Notes: generated by a model not told the origin, from the sequence alone. Positions 44,702-53,224 are shown, numbered from the stretch's first letter. The stretch: 54,707 nucleotides of DNA from Polaromonas sp. (GCF_010365105.1 NZ_JAAFGZ010000001.1:261543-316249); one strand, 5' to 3'. Numbers and translations: made by a program.

Positions 44702-45991
44702 ATGAAAGCTTACCGCGCCTCGATTCTTTATTTTCCTGATCCGCATATTCCCCGGGTGGCGCTGGAAACCGATGGCCTGCTGGTCGTCGGCCCGGATGCC
44801 CGGGGTCGGCAGGTGGTGCAGGCGCTCGGCCCCTACGCCGAGTTGGTGCCGCGCTTTGCCGGCGTGCCCGCCGAGCATTTCCCCGGCCGCATCATCGCGC
44901 CGGGCTTTGTCGATCTGCACATTCATTTTCCGCAAGTCGATGTGATCGGCTCGCCCGCCGAGGGCTTGTTGCCGTGGCTGGAAAATTACACCTTTCCACA
45001 GGAAAAATGCTTCTCCACGCACGGCCACAGTGCGCAGGTAGCTACTTTTTTCATAGCGGAAATGCTGCGCAACGGTGTCACCACCGCGCTGGCCTTTGCC
45101 AGCTCGCATCCCGAGTCGGTCGATGCGCTGTTTGCCGAGGCACAAAAGCACCAGCTGCGCCTGATCGCCGGCAAGGTGCTGATGGACCAGCACGCGCCCG
45201 ACGGCGTGCGCGACGAGACGCAGCAAAGCCTGCTGGACACCGAAGCGCTGATCCAGCGCTGGCATGGCGTGGATCGGCTGGGTTACGCCATCACGCCGCG
45301 CTTCGTGCCGAGTTGCAGCGCGGCCCAGTTGCGCGGCGCCGGCGAGCTGGCAGCGAAATACCCGGACGTGTGGATTCAATCGCATGTGGCGGAAAACAGG
45401 GATGAGATCGCCTGGGTGAAGGAGTTGTACCCGCAAGCGCGCAGCTACCTGAGCGTGTACGAGCTGTTCGGCCTGATGCGCCCGCGCGCCATCTATGCCC
45501 ACTGCATCCACTTTGACGACGAAGACCGGGCGCTGATGCGCGACACCGGTGCAGCGGCTGCCGTCAGCCCGACCAGCAACCTGTTCCTGGGCAGCGGGTT
45601 TTTCGACTATCTAGGCGCCGACCGGGTGGGCTTTGGCTACGGGCTGGCCAGCGATGTCGGCGGCGGCACGTCGTTCAGTCCGTTTCACACCATGCTGGCT
45701 GCGTATTACGTCGGCCGGGAAGGGCAGACCAAGCCCGGCGTTTCCCTGAACCCGCAGCACCTGTGGTGGCAGCACACCGCCGGCGCCGCGCAGGCGCTGG
45801 GCCTGGCGGGTGTGGTGGGCAACCTGCTGCCGGGCTGCGAGGGCGATTTTGTCGTGCTCAACCCGAAGGCCACGGCGTTGCTGGCCCGCCGGACAAGCCG
45901 GGCCGCCCGCCTGGACGAGCTGCTGTTTGCCATGATCGTGCTGGGCGACGACCGGCTGGTCGAGCGAACCGTGATTTCGCAGGCCGGCTGA
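44702..45991 (+). CDS. guaD: Guanine deaminase
   Basis: Hydrolyses guanine to xanthine and ammonia. The 429-residue amidohydrolase has the zinc motif PGFVDLHIHFPQVD, MDQHAPDGVRDETQ, SHVAENRDEIAWVKELYP, YAHCIHFDDED and the catalytic Asp in ASDVGGGTSFSPFHTM, as in GuaD. It follows queD by 18 bases. Its product xanthine is the substrate of XdhAB. A stretch near 45010-45070 shows similarity to the dispersed GCTAT/ATAGC repeat on the minus strand, but the protein length there is normal. Confidence 0.94.
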   Translation: MKAYRASILYFPDPHIPRVALETDGLLVVGPDARGRQVVQALGPYAELVPRFAGVPAEHFPGRIIAPGFVDLHIHFPQVDVIGSPAEGLLPWLENYTFPQEKCFSTHGHSAQVATFFIAEMLRNGVTTALAFASSHPESVDALFAEAQKHQLRLIAGKVLMDQHAPDGVRDETQQSLLDTEALIQRWHGVDRLGYAITPRFVPSCSAAQLRGAGELAAKYPDVWIQSHVAENRDEIAWVKELYPQARSYLSVYELFGLMRPRAIYAHCIHFDDEDRALMRDTGAAAAVSPTSNLFLGSGFFDYLGADRVGFGYGLASDVGGGTSFSPFHTMLAAYYVGREGQTKPGVSLNPQHLWWQHTAGAAQALGLAGVVGNLLPGCEGDFVVLNPKATALLARRTSRAARLDELLFAMIVLGDDRLVERTVISQAG

Positions 45992-46013
45992 GGCGGGTTG
46001 CCAGCCGGGCCGG

Positions 46014-46436
46014 TCAGGCGTCTGGCGCGTTGATGACCGTGCCCACGGCAATCAGCTCGTCTATCCGGGCCATGACCAGCAGTCCGGTCACCGAATAGGG
46101 ATCGAACTCGGGCCACTCGATGTTGGTCATCGGGTCCAGGTCGGACAACTGCACATGGGCCATCGCCCATTTTTCATAGCGCCGCTGGGTGATGGTTTCG
46201 CGGTGAACCATCTCCACGTTCTTATGGCGCCGGTCTGCTGCAATGCGTTCGAACAAACCGGTGACGGCGTCTCGCTCGCCTTCGAGAACTTGCAAAAACA
46301 CCCCTTGCCCCTGGCAGAGCACGCCGGTGATGCCATGCTGCGCGTTCCAGGCGTGCGCCACCTTCAGGATCGAGCCGGTCACGGTGGTGGTTTGTGGACC
46401 CAGAGCGGTGCTCACATAGAACAAACGAATCAGCAT
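46014..46436 (-). CDS. BLUF-domain blue-light sensor
   Basis: A 140-residue protein: the first 95 residues form a BLUF domain, which binds FAD and senses blue light. LIRLFYVSTALGP contains the flavin-contacting Tyr, AWNAQHGITGVLCQGQGVFLQVLEGERDAV is the family core, and HRETITQRRYEKWAMAHVQL follows. About 45 residues remain after it without an effector domain, so it must act by protein contact. ATG 46436 is preceded by GAGG at good spacing; an upstream GTG is less likely. It is convergent with guaD. A photolyase cluster lies 5 kb away. Confidence 0.9.
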   Translation of the reverse strand: MLIRLFYVSTALGPQTTTVTGSILKVAHAWNAQHGITGVLCQGQGVFLQVLEGERDAVTGLFERIAADRRHKNVEMVHRETITQRRYEKWAMAHVQLSDLDPMTNIEWPEFDPYSVTGLLVMARIDELIAVGTVINAPDA

Positions 46437-46664
46437 GGTTGACACCTCGTCAAATTATTTTAGCTGTCTCCTGACCAGCATACAGGCTCCCGGCTGCCCA
46501 AAAGTGTTTGTCCCTTCAACCCATAAGCCCTAAGTCGGCGGGCTGTTTTTTTCGGGCCAATGCCCCGATGCCGTGCGCTGGGCCGGGTATTTTTTGCGTA
46601 GGTGCTCTGCAAGGCCGCCGCAGCCACCGCTGCTTACAATCAGCGCCATTGCACGGCCCAGACC

Positions 46665-46697
46665 GTGAGCATCAAAAACACGAGCATCAAACTATGA
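46665..46697 (+). promoter_or_regulatory. Direct repeats and mini-ORF at dcd start
   Basis: GAGCATCAA occurs three times (46667, 46682, 46696), the last forming codons 2-4 of dcd. The first two fall in a 10-codon GTG-started frame that ends in the ATGA overlapping the dcd start. dcd has no clear ribosome site of its own, so the mini-ORF could couple translation, or the repeats may only be a local duplication. Confidence 0.4.
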
Positions 46698-47266
46698 GCA
46701 TCAAGAGCGACAAATGGATACGCCACATGGCCGAAACCACCGGCATGATCGAGCCTTTCGAGCCGAAACAGGTCCGCGAGCGGGACGGTCACAAGATCAT
46801 CAGCTACGGCACGTCAAGCTACGGCTACGACATCCGCTGCGCGCCCGAGTTCAAGGTCTTCACCAACATCCACAGCACGGTGGTGGACCCGAAGAATTTC
46901 GATGAAAAAAGCTTCGTGGACATGCACGGCGACAGCTGCATCATTCCGCCGAACAGTTTTGCGCTGGCCCGCACGCTTGAATACTTCCGCATCCCGCGCA
47001 ACGTGCTGACCATTTGCCTGGGCAAAAGCACCTATGCGCGCTGCGGCATCATCGTCAACGTCACGCCCTTCGAGCCCGAATGGGAGGGCTACGTCACGCT
47101 GGAATTTTCCAACACCACGCCGCTGCCCGCCCGCATCTACGCCGGCGAAGGCTGTGCGCAGGTGCTGTTTTTTGAGAGCGACAAGGACGATGTCTGCGAA
47201 GTCAGCTACAAGGACAGGGGCGGCAAGTACCAGGGGCAAGTCGGCGTGACGCTGCCCAAGGCGTGA
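46694..47266 (+). CDS. dcd: dCTP deaminase
   Basis: Deaminates dCTP to dUTP, the main route to thymidylate in many Gram-negative bacteria. The 190-residue product is the standard length: [13 protein letters not shown] at the start, [41 protein letters not shown] and [44 protein letters not shown] with catalytic Arg and Glu. The upstream extension to 46508 is unlike the family. Next on the strand is the small-protein operon. Confidence 0.96.
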   Translation: MSIKSDKWIRHMAETTGMIEPFEPKQVRERDGHKIISYGTSSYGYDIRCAPEFKVFTNIHSTVVDPKNFDEKSFVDMHGDSCIIPPNSFALARTLEYFRIPRNVLTICLGKSTYARCGIIVNVTPFEPEWEGYVTLEFSNTTPLPARIYAGEGCAQVLFFESDKDDVCEVSYKDRGGKYQGQVGVTLPKA

Positions 47267-47294
47267 AGTTCACCCACGAAAGGCCAGGAAATCC

Positions 47295-47501
47295 ATGAGA
47301 AATGACGATACCCGCTGCTGCGGAACCGGCACCTGCATGATCAATGCAGAAGGCCTGTGCTGGTGCGGCCAGCGCTGGGACGGCGAGAAAATGTATACGC
47401 CGGGCTTGTCCAGCACGCCCTTGGTCCAGGCAGCGGCTGATGCCGGGCGTGGTGAAACACCCCCGGAACTTCGGACGGCTGACCATCCGCCTGGCGCATG
47501 A
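47295..47501 (+). CDS. Small cysteine-rich protein, unknown function
   Basis: A 68-residue protein beginning MRNDDTRCCGTGTCMINAEG and continuing LCWCGQRWDGEKM. Its five cysteines (CC, C, C-W-C) in the first 25 residues suggest metal or FeS binding. I recognise similar short frames in related bacteria, but no function. Its stop overlaps the next gene start by 4 bases, so it is part of a three-gene unit with the Trp-rich protein and the SOUL protein. Confidence 0.7.
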   Translation: MRNDDTRCCGTGTCMINAEGLCWCGQRWDGEKMYTPGLSSTPLVQAAADAGRGETPPELRTADHPPGA

Positions 47502-47719
47502 ACCCCCTGAATGCCAAAAAACTCCTGCTGTCGAAATGGACGGCGGTGCAGCCGGTGCGCAAGGACAAGCACTTTATGGTCACCAAGGTGATCGAGCCGC
47601 CGGTGGCAGGCGACAACGCAGAGTGGGTGGACATCGAGGCTGTCTTTTCACGCGCCACGCAACGAGTCGCTTGGCGCGACCTGCAAAACGAGGAAGTCTG
47701 GAAGCAGGGGTGGGTATGA
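47498..47719 (+). CDS. TIGR02450 family Trp-rich small protein
   Basis: A 73-residue protein: NPLNAKKLLLSKWTAVQPVRKDKHFMVTKV then EWVDIEAVFSRATQRVAWRDLQNEEVWKQGWV. Conserved tryptophans and the KLLLSKWTAV start match TIGR02450, a family of unknown function often found near photolyase or cryptochrome genes. It overlaps both neighbours by ATGA. Confidence 0.85.
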   Translation: MNPLNAKKLLLSKWTAVQPVRKDKHFMVTKVIEPPVAGDNAEWVDIEAVFSRATQRVAWRDLQNEEVWKQGWV

Positions 47720-48429
47720 AGGCCGCCCGCTTGAGAACGAACCCGGTGGCGTGGTGTCGCTCCGGGCGCTTTGCCGCCATACTCATGGCCGGAATCACTG
47801 CAGGGAGCATGGCCATGGCTGTTGAAGAACCGAAGTTTGACGTGCTGACACAGGATGGCAGCTATGAAGTCCGCCGGTATGCGCCGGTCATCGTGGCCGA
47901 AACGCTCGTCGAGGGCGACATGGACGCGGCATCCGGCAAGGGCTTCAGGCTGATTGCCGACTACATCTTCGGCAACAACACCGTGACGGCTACCGGCGCT
48001 GACAAATCCTCCCAAAAAATCGCCATGACTGCGCCTGTCACCCTGGAGCCGGTGGCTGGTTCCGCAAAAATAGCCATGACGGCCCCGGTCACGGCCGAGC
48101 CCGTGGCCGCTGATGCCTCGATGGCGACGGCCAGCCAGTGGCGCATTCAGTTCGTGATGCCGGGCCAGTATTCGATGCAGACGCTGCCCAAACCCGTCAA
48201 CACGGCCGTCAGCCTGCGCGAACTGCCTGCCAGGACGTTTGCCGTGCTGGGTTACTCGGGCCTGAACACGGCATCCAAGGTGCAGCAAAAAACCGGTGAA
48301 CTGGCGGCCTGGATGCGGTCGCGCCAACTGGAGCCCGTCGGCGCGCCACAGCTTGCGCGCTATGACCCGCCGTGGACCCTGCCCATGTGGCGGCGAAACG
48401 AGATACAGGTGGAAGTCAAAAATCCCTGA
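47716..48429 (+). CDS. SOUL family haem-binding protein
   Basis: A 237-residue protein with an N-terminal signal peptide or anchor (FAAILMAGITAGSMAMA), then the SOUL domain: EEPKFDVLTQDGSYEVRRYAPVIVAE, KIAMTAPVT and RYDPPWTLPMWRRNEIQVEV. The KIAMTAPVT-x-EPV block appears twice in tandem (residues about 103-133), which I have seen in other bacterial members. SOUL proteins bind haem or porphyrin. The start overlaps the Trp-rich protein gene. Confidence 0.88.
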   Translation: MKAARLRTNPVAWCRSGRFAAILMAGITAGSMAMAVEEPKFDVLTQDGSYEVRRYAPVIVAETLVEGDMDAASGKGFRLIADYIFGNNTVTATGADKSSQKIAMTAPVTLEPVAGSAKIAMTAPVTAEPVAADASMATASQWRIQFVMPGQYSMQTLPKPVNTAVSLRELPARTFAVLGYSGLNTASKVQQKTGELAAWMRSRQLEPVGAPQLARYDPPWTLPMWRRNEIQVEVKNP

Positions 48430-48467
48430 ACGGCCGGCGTTCACCAGCTGTTTTTTGACCGGCTGTT

Positions 48468-49370
48468 TCAGCCTGGCGCCGTGTCGCTGGCCATTGCCTC
48501 AGCTTCCTGCCAGCGCACTGTTCCACGGTAGGCATGCCAGCTGGCATGCCCGAGCAGCGGACCGATCACCAGCAGGCCCACGCCCCAGGGCAGCAGCGCC
48601 ACGGCTATCAGCGTGGTGATGACCAGCCCCCACAGCAGCATCACGCCGGGGCTGGAAAACATCACCCGGATGCTGGTGATGGCGGCTGAAATCGCGTCGG
48701 TGTCGCGGTCCAGGATCATCGGGATCGACACCACGGCGGTGGAAAACACCAGCGCCGCAAACATGCCCCCTACCACCAGGTAAACGGCGACGAATTCCCA
48801 GTTGTCGGGGTTGAACACGGCATTCAATACGCCGGTGGTTGAAGGCATGCCGGTGTTGAAAAACACTGCAAACACCACCAGCGACGCCCGGCCCCACAGC
48901 AGCTCCAGCACGATCAGCACCAGTACCAGCATGCCCATGCTGCGGATGTGGCTGTCCCAGCAGGTCAGCGAGGCCCCGAGTTCGGGCGTGAGGCCCTGCT
49001 CGCGGCGGCGGCTGACTTCATACAGTCCCATTGCCAGGAAGGGGCCGACCAGCAGGCAGCCCGAGGCAATCGTCAGCGTGTATTCGGGTTTGGCGCGAAA
49101 CACGGCGCCGAGCGTGACCGCCATGAGCCAGAAGCACAGCCCGTAAAACAGGCCGATGCCGGGATGCGCCTTCAGGTCGCGCCATCCGGCGGCCAGCCAG
49201 GCAAAGGGCGCTCCCGGACCGAGCGGCTGCATGATCGCCTGCGGCCCGACCGGAGGCGGTGGCACATACGGCGCGGCCATGACCGGAAGCTCGTCGCGCA
49301 GAAGATGGGGTTGGGATGGACGGGCTGCGGGCGGCATGCTGCCGTCGTCGCTGGAAGGAGAGGGGGTCAT
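48468..49370 (-). CDS. DUF2189 membrane protein A
   Basis: A 300-residue inner-membrane protein with a Pro-rich N-terminal 50 residues and about six helices. The pattern WLAAGWRDLKAHPGIGLFYGL, GPFLAMGLYEVSRRREQG, SIPMILDRDTDAISAAITSIRVM and GPLLGHASWHAYRG defines DUF2189. Function unknown; the family is often near cytochrome oxidase or photolyase genes. A paralogue with the same ending lies at 50238. It is convergent with the SOUL gene. Confidence 0.85.
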   Translation of the reverse strand: MTPSPSSDDGSMPPAARPSQPHLLRDELPVMAAPYVPPPPVGPQAIMQPLGPGAPFAWLAAGWRDLKAHPGIGLFYGLCFWLMAVTLGAVFRAKPEYTLTIASGCLLVGPFLAMGLYEVSRRREQGLTPELGASLTCWDSHIRSMGMLVLVLIVLELLWGRASLVVFAVFFNTGMPSTTGVLNAVFNPDNWEFVAVYLVVGGMFAALVFSTAVVSIPMILDRDTDAISAAITSIRVMFSSPGVMLLWGLVITTLIAVALLPWGVGLLVIGPLLGHASWHAYRGTVRWQEAEAMASDTAPG

Positions 49371-49669
49371 GAGGCTTTGGTTGAAAGGGCGGTTCTGTCG
49401 TCAGCCGTCAGCCTAACCAGTTCCCCACGCCGTGACCAGCAGGAAAGTACCAACAAACGCTGCTGCCAAGGATTGCCCGGGCATGCATCTCGCCCTGCGT
49501 CCGAGCGGGCTGGCAGGGCTGCAGGCTGCTCAAACCAGCGGCGCATGACCGGCCAGTTTGCGGTCAAACATCAGCACTCGGGCTTCGGCATGGTCCATCC
49601 CGACAATGGTGAGAAAAAGACTGGTGCAATGCGTTCTTGACAGCGGAGAAAAACAGCAGAAACCGGATG
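49371..49669. other. Intergenic stretch with a short gene remnant
   Basis: No full gene is visible in these 299 bases. On the minus strand, 49530-49598 reads MDHAEARVLMFDRKLAGHAPLV-stop. The DHAEARVL start resembles the N-terminus of small proteins that begin VWIDHxEARVF, so this may be a truncated gene. The rest carries nothing that I can identify. Confidence 0.35.
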
Positions 49670-50038
49670 TCAGGCGGCTTGGTGCTGTTCGACTTTTTCC
49701 TGACAGGGAACGCAGCGCGATGCTTCGGGGCTTGCCTTCAGCCTTGGCGCGGGGATGGGGGCTGCGCAGTCAATGCATTCGCCGTAGATGCCTGTGGCGA
49801 TGCGCGCCAGGGCGGCGTCGATCAGGGCCAGTTCACCGGTTTCGCGCTCGCCAATGGCAAACTCCAGTTCGCGCTCGGTGGCCACCTGGGCGCTGGAATC
49901 CTCGCGGCGATTGAAATGGTCGGCTGCCGCTTCAGCGCGGCCCAGCACGCCGCCGCGCTGGTCGTTCATCTGCGCCAGGATGGCGGTGCGCATGGCTGTC
50001 AATTGCTGCCGGTAAGGCGTCGCTTGTTCTGGGGTCAT
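49670..50038 (-). CDS. TraR/DksA family zinc-finger protein
   Basis: A 122-residue protein with a coiled-coil N-terminal region and a C-terminal four-cysteine finger YGECIDCAAPIPAPRLKASPEASRCVPCQEK (C-x2-C-x17-C-x2-C), as in DksA relatives that bind the RNA polymerase secondary channel. The DxxDxA signature of true DksA at the coiled-coil tip is not evident, so the effect on transcription is uncertain. It lies between two DUF2189 genes and is divergent from the second. Confidence 0.88.
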   Translation of the reverse strand: MTPEQATPYRQQLTAMRTAILAQMNDQRGGVLGRAEAAADHFNRREDSSAQVATERELEFAIGERETGELALIDAALARIATGIYGECIDCAAPIPAPRLKASPEASRCVPCQEKVEQHQAA

Positions 50039-50237
50039 TGAAGTGTCTCCTTGATGGGTCTGGATTCATCATGCGCTCGCCCGGGATTTCCGTCATTGAC
50101 AAGGGTCAACGCGAGTGAAACGCGCGTGGAGCGCCTGCACACATGCCTGCACTGGTCAATGGCAGGCCATTTTTCAGCCATGTCACCGGTCAATCCAGGC
50201 ACTGTCCGAAGATTTGCAGTTAAGCTTTCACCCCACC

Positions 50238-51107
50238 GTGTCCTCATCCAATCTTCCTCCCCCTCCACCCATTGCGCCGCGCACCCGCCGCGGTGCTCTG
50301 GCCCTGCCCGGCATCCGGAACATCAGCATGGCCCAGCCCCTGAACTGGCTGGCGCGCGGTGCTCGGGACATGCGGCGCGGCGGCTGGCTGAGCCTGCTGC
50401 ACGGCCTGGTGCCAGCTGCGTTCGGCGGTCTGCTGGTGCTGCTTGCACGTGACCGTTTCTGGCTGCTGGCCGGTGCCTTTTCGGGTTTTCTGGTGGTGGC
50501 GCCGGTGCTGGCCACCAGCCTGTATGCCATCAGCCGGGCGATTGAACGCGGCGAGCCGGTCAATCTCCGGCTCATCGTCAACACCTGGACGCGCTGGCAA
50601 TACTCGCGCTATGCGGCCAGGGGCGGCTACTGGAGCATGGTGCGCTTCGGCCTGCTGCTGGCCCTGGCCGGCACCGGCTGGGTTCTGACGTCGGCCGCGC
50701 TGATCACCCTGCTGGCGCCCGAACCCGTCAACACGCCGCTGGATTTCCTGCGCCACATCGTGCTGGCGCCGGGCCACTACGTCTTCGAACTCTGGCTGAC
50801 CATGGGCGGCCTGATGGCGGCGCCGATCTTTGCCTCCAGCGTGATTGCCATGCCGCTGCTGCTCGACCGCCGGGTCGATGTGCTGCAGGCGGTGCTGACC
50901 AGCTGGCAGGCAGTGCTGACCAACCCGGTTCCACTGGCCTTGTGGGCGGCGCTGATCATGGGGCTCACGCTGCTCGGCCTGGGCACGCTGCTGCTGGGCC
51001 TGGTCGTGGTGCTGCCGCTGCTCGGCCATGCCAGCTGGCATGCCTACCGCGACCTGGTCGACGCCGGTGCGCTGCCCGAGCGCCTGCCGCCCGAGGGAGA
51101 CGCCTGA
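50238..51107 (+). CDS. DUF2189 membrane protein B
   Basis: A 289-residue paralogue of the protein at 48468: LNWLARGARDMRRGGWLSLLHGLVPAAF, APVLATSLYAISRAIERGEPVN, MPLLLDRRVDVLQAVLTSWQAV, LPLLGHASWHAYRDLVDA. It has about six helices and a Pro-rich N-terminus. GTG 50238 is my best start because the protein then begins as DUF2189 relatives do; the in-frame extension to 50115 crosses the presumed promoter. Its stop overlaps the DUF2788 start by one base. Confidence 0.82.
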   Translation: MSSSNLPPPPPIAPRTRRGALALPGIRNISMAQPLNWLARGARDMRRGGWLSLLHGLVPAAFGGLLVLLARDRFWLLAGAFSGFLVVAPVLATSLYAISRAIERGEPVNLRLIVNTWTRWQYSRYAARGGYWSMVRFGLLLALAGTGWVLTSAALITLLAPEPVNTPLDFLRHIVLAPGHYVFELWLTMGGLMAAPIFASSVIAMPLLLDRRVDVLQAVLTSWQAVLTNPVPLALWAALIMGLTLLGLGTLLLGLVVVLPLLGHASWHAYRDLVDAGALPERLPPEGDA

Positions 51108-51316
51108 TGTTTGGTTATTCAGAAGAGCAGGTGGCCGCCTTTGGCCTGTCGTTCGGCGTGGGCGCGTTCATGCTCTACATGCTGTTCATCATCGGCCAGC
51201 TGGCGTGGTCGTCCAAGGCCGGAAAGTTTGGCACTTTCGTGATTTTTCTGGGCCTGGCCTTTGGCATGGTGGGCTTTGTCGCCAAGTTCATCATCCAGTG
51301 GGTACTGGAAAAATAA
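51107..51316 (+). CDS. DUF2788 small membrane protein
   Basis: A 69-residue protein with two helices: MFGYSEEQVAAFGLSFGVGAFMLYMLFIIGQLAWSS, then KFGTFVIFLGLAFGMVGFVAKFIIQWVLEK. The SK-x-GKFGTFVIFLxLxxGxxGFVAK pattern is DUF2788. Function unknown. It is translationally coupled to DUF2189 protein B (TGATG), suggesting that they act together in the membrane. Confidence 0.85.
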   Translation: MFGYSEEQVAAFGLSFGVGAFMLYMLFIIGQLAWSSKAGKFGTFVIFLGLAFGMVGFVAKFIIQWVLEK

Positions 51317-51344
51317 AACACTCGCCCCTGCCTGCTGTGTTTGG

Positions 51345-51412
51345 TTTTTCGAGTGAAAAACCACTTTCCCGCAATTACTGTCTATATAAGCAGCTATTAA
51401 AAATATAGCGTG
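51345..51412. repeat. Dispersed GCTAT/ATAGC repeat, copy on minus strand
   Basis: Read on the minus strand it gives GCTATATTTTTAATAGCTGC, then TTATATAGACAGTAATTGCG and a GGTTTTT end. This matches the repeat copies at 19001 and 25889 in the reverse direction. It lies between DUF2788 and DUF2256. Confidence 0.6.
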
Positions 51413-51473
51413 TAAAGCCCCTTGAAAATCAGGCCAGCCGAAGCTGACGGTTCGGTCTTGACACAATCGGCGC

Positions 51474-51641
51474 ATGAAAAATGACTTCAAGGGCAACAAG
51501 CAGGCGCTGCCCCACAAGCTGTGTGCCGTCTGCGGCCGCACCATGACCTGGCGCAAGGCCTGGGCGAAAAACTGGACAGAGGTGCTTTACTGCTCGGACG
51601 CCTGCCGCGCCCGGAAAAAGCCCGGTGGCGCAGCCGCATGA
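51474..51641 (+). CDS. DUF2256 zinc-ribbon-like protein
   Basis: A 55-residue protein beginning MKNDFKGNKQALPHKLCAVC, with CAVCGRTMTWRKAW and YCSDACRARKK: four cysteines (C-x2-C ... C-x3-C) and the WRKAWxKNWxxVxYCSxxCR pattern of DUF2256. The family is almost always adjacent to cryptochrome/photolyase genes. Its stop overlaps the photolyase start by 4 bases. Confidence 0.9.
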   Translation: MKNDFKGNKQALPHKLCAVCGRTMTWRKAWAKNWTEVLYCSDACRARKKPGGAAA

Positions 51642-53224
51642 CCGGCAGGCACACGGCAGCGGCTGCAGCCAATCCCATGCCGTCCGGGCGGCTGCGCCAC
51701 CTGGTCATCGTGCTGGGCGACCAGCTGGACGAACAGTCATCGGCCTTTGACGGCTTCGATGCCGAACGCGACGCGGTGTGGATGGCCGAAGTGGCCGAGG
51801 AGTCCACCCACGTCTGGTCAGCCCGGCAGCGCATTGCGCTGTTTTTAAGCGCCATGCGCCACTTTGCCGAATCGCTGCGTGCGCGGGGCTGGACGGTTCA
51901 TTACACACGCCTGGACGACAGCGCCAATGCCGGCACGCTGGCGGCCCAACTGCAAACCGACATCGACACGCTGGCGCCGCAGGCGCTGGTCATGACCGCG
52001 CCCGGCGACTGGCGCGTGCTGCAGGCGATGCGCGCTGCGGCCAAGGCATCAGCCACGCCGCTGGACCTGCGCGATGACCGGCATTTCTTCAGCACTGTGC
52101 GCGACTTTGCCGCGCATGCCCAGGGCCGCAAGCAGCTGCGGCTGGAATACTGGTACCGCGAACTGCGCACCAAGCACGGCATCCTGATGGAAGGCGGCAA
52201 GCCGGCGGGCGGGCAGTGGAATTTCGATGCCGACAACCGACAGTCCTTTGGCGCGGCTGGACCCGGCGCGCTGCCACCGCGCAGCATTTTCGCGCCCGAC
52301 GCGATCACGCAGGGTGTCCTGGCGCTGGTCAATTCGCGCTTTTCCGGCCACCCCGGCACGCTCGACAGCTTTGGCTGGCCGGTCACCCGGGCGCAGGCGC
52401 TGCAGGCGCTGGACAGCTTCATCACCCAGCGGCTGCCGCTGTTCGGCCAGTTTGAAGACGCCATGTGGCATGGCGAGGCATGGCTCTACCATTCGCACCT
52501 TTCGTCGTCGATGAACCTCAAGTTGCTCGGCGCACGGGAAGTGGTGGAGGCAGCAGAAGCGGCATACCGGGCCGGGCACGCGCCCCTGGCGGCAGTGGAA
52601 GGCTTTGTCCGGCAAATCCTCGGCTGGCGCGAATTTGTGCGCGGCATTTACTGGACGCAGATGCCCGATTACGCCGCCTGCAACGAATTGGACGCGCAGC
52701 AGCCGCTGCCGGATTTTTACTGGACCGGCCAGACCGACATGGCCTGCCTTCGCGATGCCCTCACGCAAACCCTGGCGCATGGCTATGCGCACCACATCCA
52801 GCGGCTGATGGTTACGGGCCTGTATGCGCTGCTGCTCGGCGTCAGGCCGCAGGCGGTGCACGAGTGGTACCTGGCGGTGTATGTCGATGCGGTCGAATGG
52901 GTGGAAATGCCCAATGTGCTGGGCATGAGCCAGTTTGCCGACGGCGGGGTGATGGCCAGCAAGCCCTATGCCGCCACCGGCAAGTACATCCAGCGCATGA
53001 GCAACCACTGCAAGGGCTGCCGCTTCGACCCGGCCGAAGCTACGGGCGACAAGGCCTGCCCGTTCACCACCCTGTATTGGGATTTTTTGATACGCCACGA
53101 GCCCTGGCTGGCCAAAAACCCGCGCATGGCGCTGCAGGTGAAAAACATCGCCCGGCTGACCCCGGAAAAGCGCGCCCTGATCCTTCAGCAGGCGCTGTCT
53201 CATCAAACGCTGGTAGCGCCATGA
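51638..53224 (+). CDS. FeS-type cryptochrome/(6-4) photolyase
   Basis: A 528-residue flavoprotein of the FeS-BCP group, whose studied members repair (6-4) photoproducts with light. It has the N-terminal alpha/beta antenna domain (LVIVLGDQLDEQSSAFDGFD) and the C-terminal FAD domain (GWREFVRGIYW, NVLGMSQFADGGVMASKPYAATGKYIQRMSNHC). Four cysteines fit the [4Fe-4S] ligands: C348, C458, C461 and C474, with the same 3 and 13 spacing as known members. It is translationally coupled on both sides, to DUF2256 and to the FAD-domain gene. Confidence 0.93.
   Translation: MTGRHTAAAAANPMPSGRLRHLVIVLGDQLDEQSSAFDGFDAERDAVWMAEVAEESTHVWSARQRIALFLSAMRHFAESLRARGWTVHYTRLDDSANAGTLAAQLQTDIDTLAPQALVMTAPGDWRVLQAMRAAAKASATPLDLRDDRHFFSTVRDFAAHAQGRKQLRLEYWYRELRTKHGILMEGGKPAGGQWNFDADNRQSFGAAGPGALPPRSIFAPDAITQGVLALVNSRFSGHPGTLDSFGWPVTRAQALQALDSFITQRLPLFGQFEDAMWHGEAWLYHSHLSSSMNLKLLGAREVVEAAEAAYRAGHAPLAAVEGFVRQILGWREFVRGIYWTQMPDYAACNELDAQQPLPDFYWTGQTDMACLRDALTQTLAHGYAHHIQRLMVTGLYALLLGVRPQAVHEWYLAVYVDAVEWVEMPNVLGMSQFADGGVMASKPYAATGKYIQRMSNHCKGCRFDPAEATGDKACPFTTLYWDFLIRHEPWLAKNPRMALQVKNIARLTPEKRALILQQALSHQTLVAP

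Noticed and set aside
46526..46552. AGCCC / GGGCT with a following T run as a terminator
   Set aside because: The stem is only five base pairs and its orientation does not match the end of any neighbouring gene.
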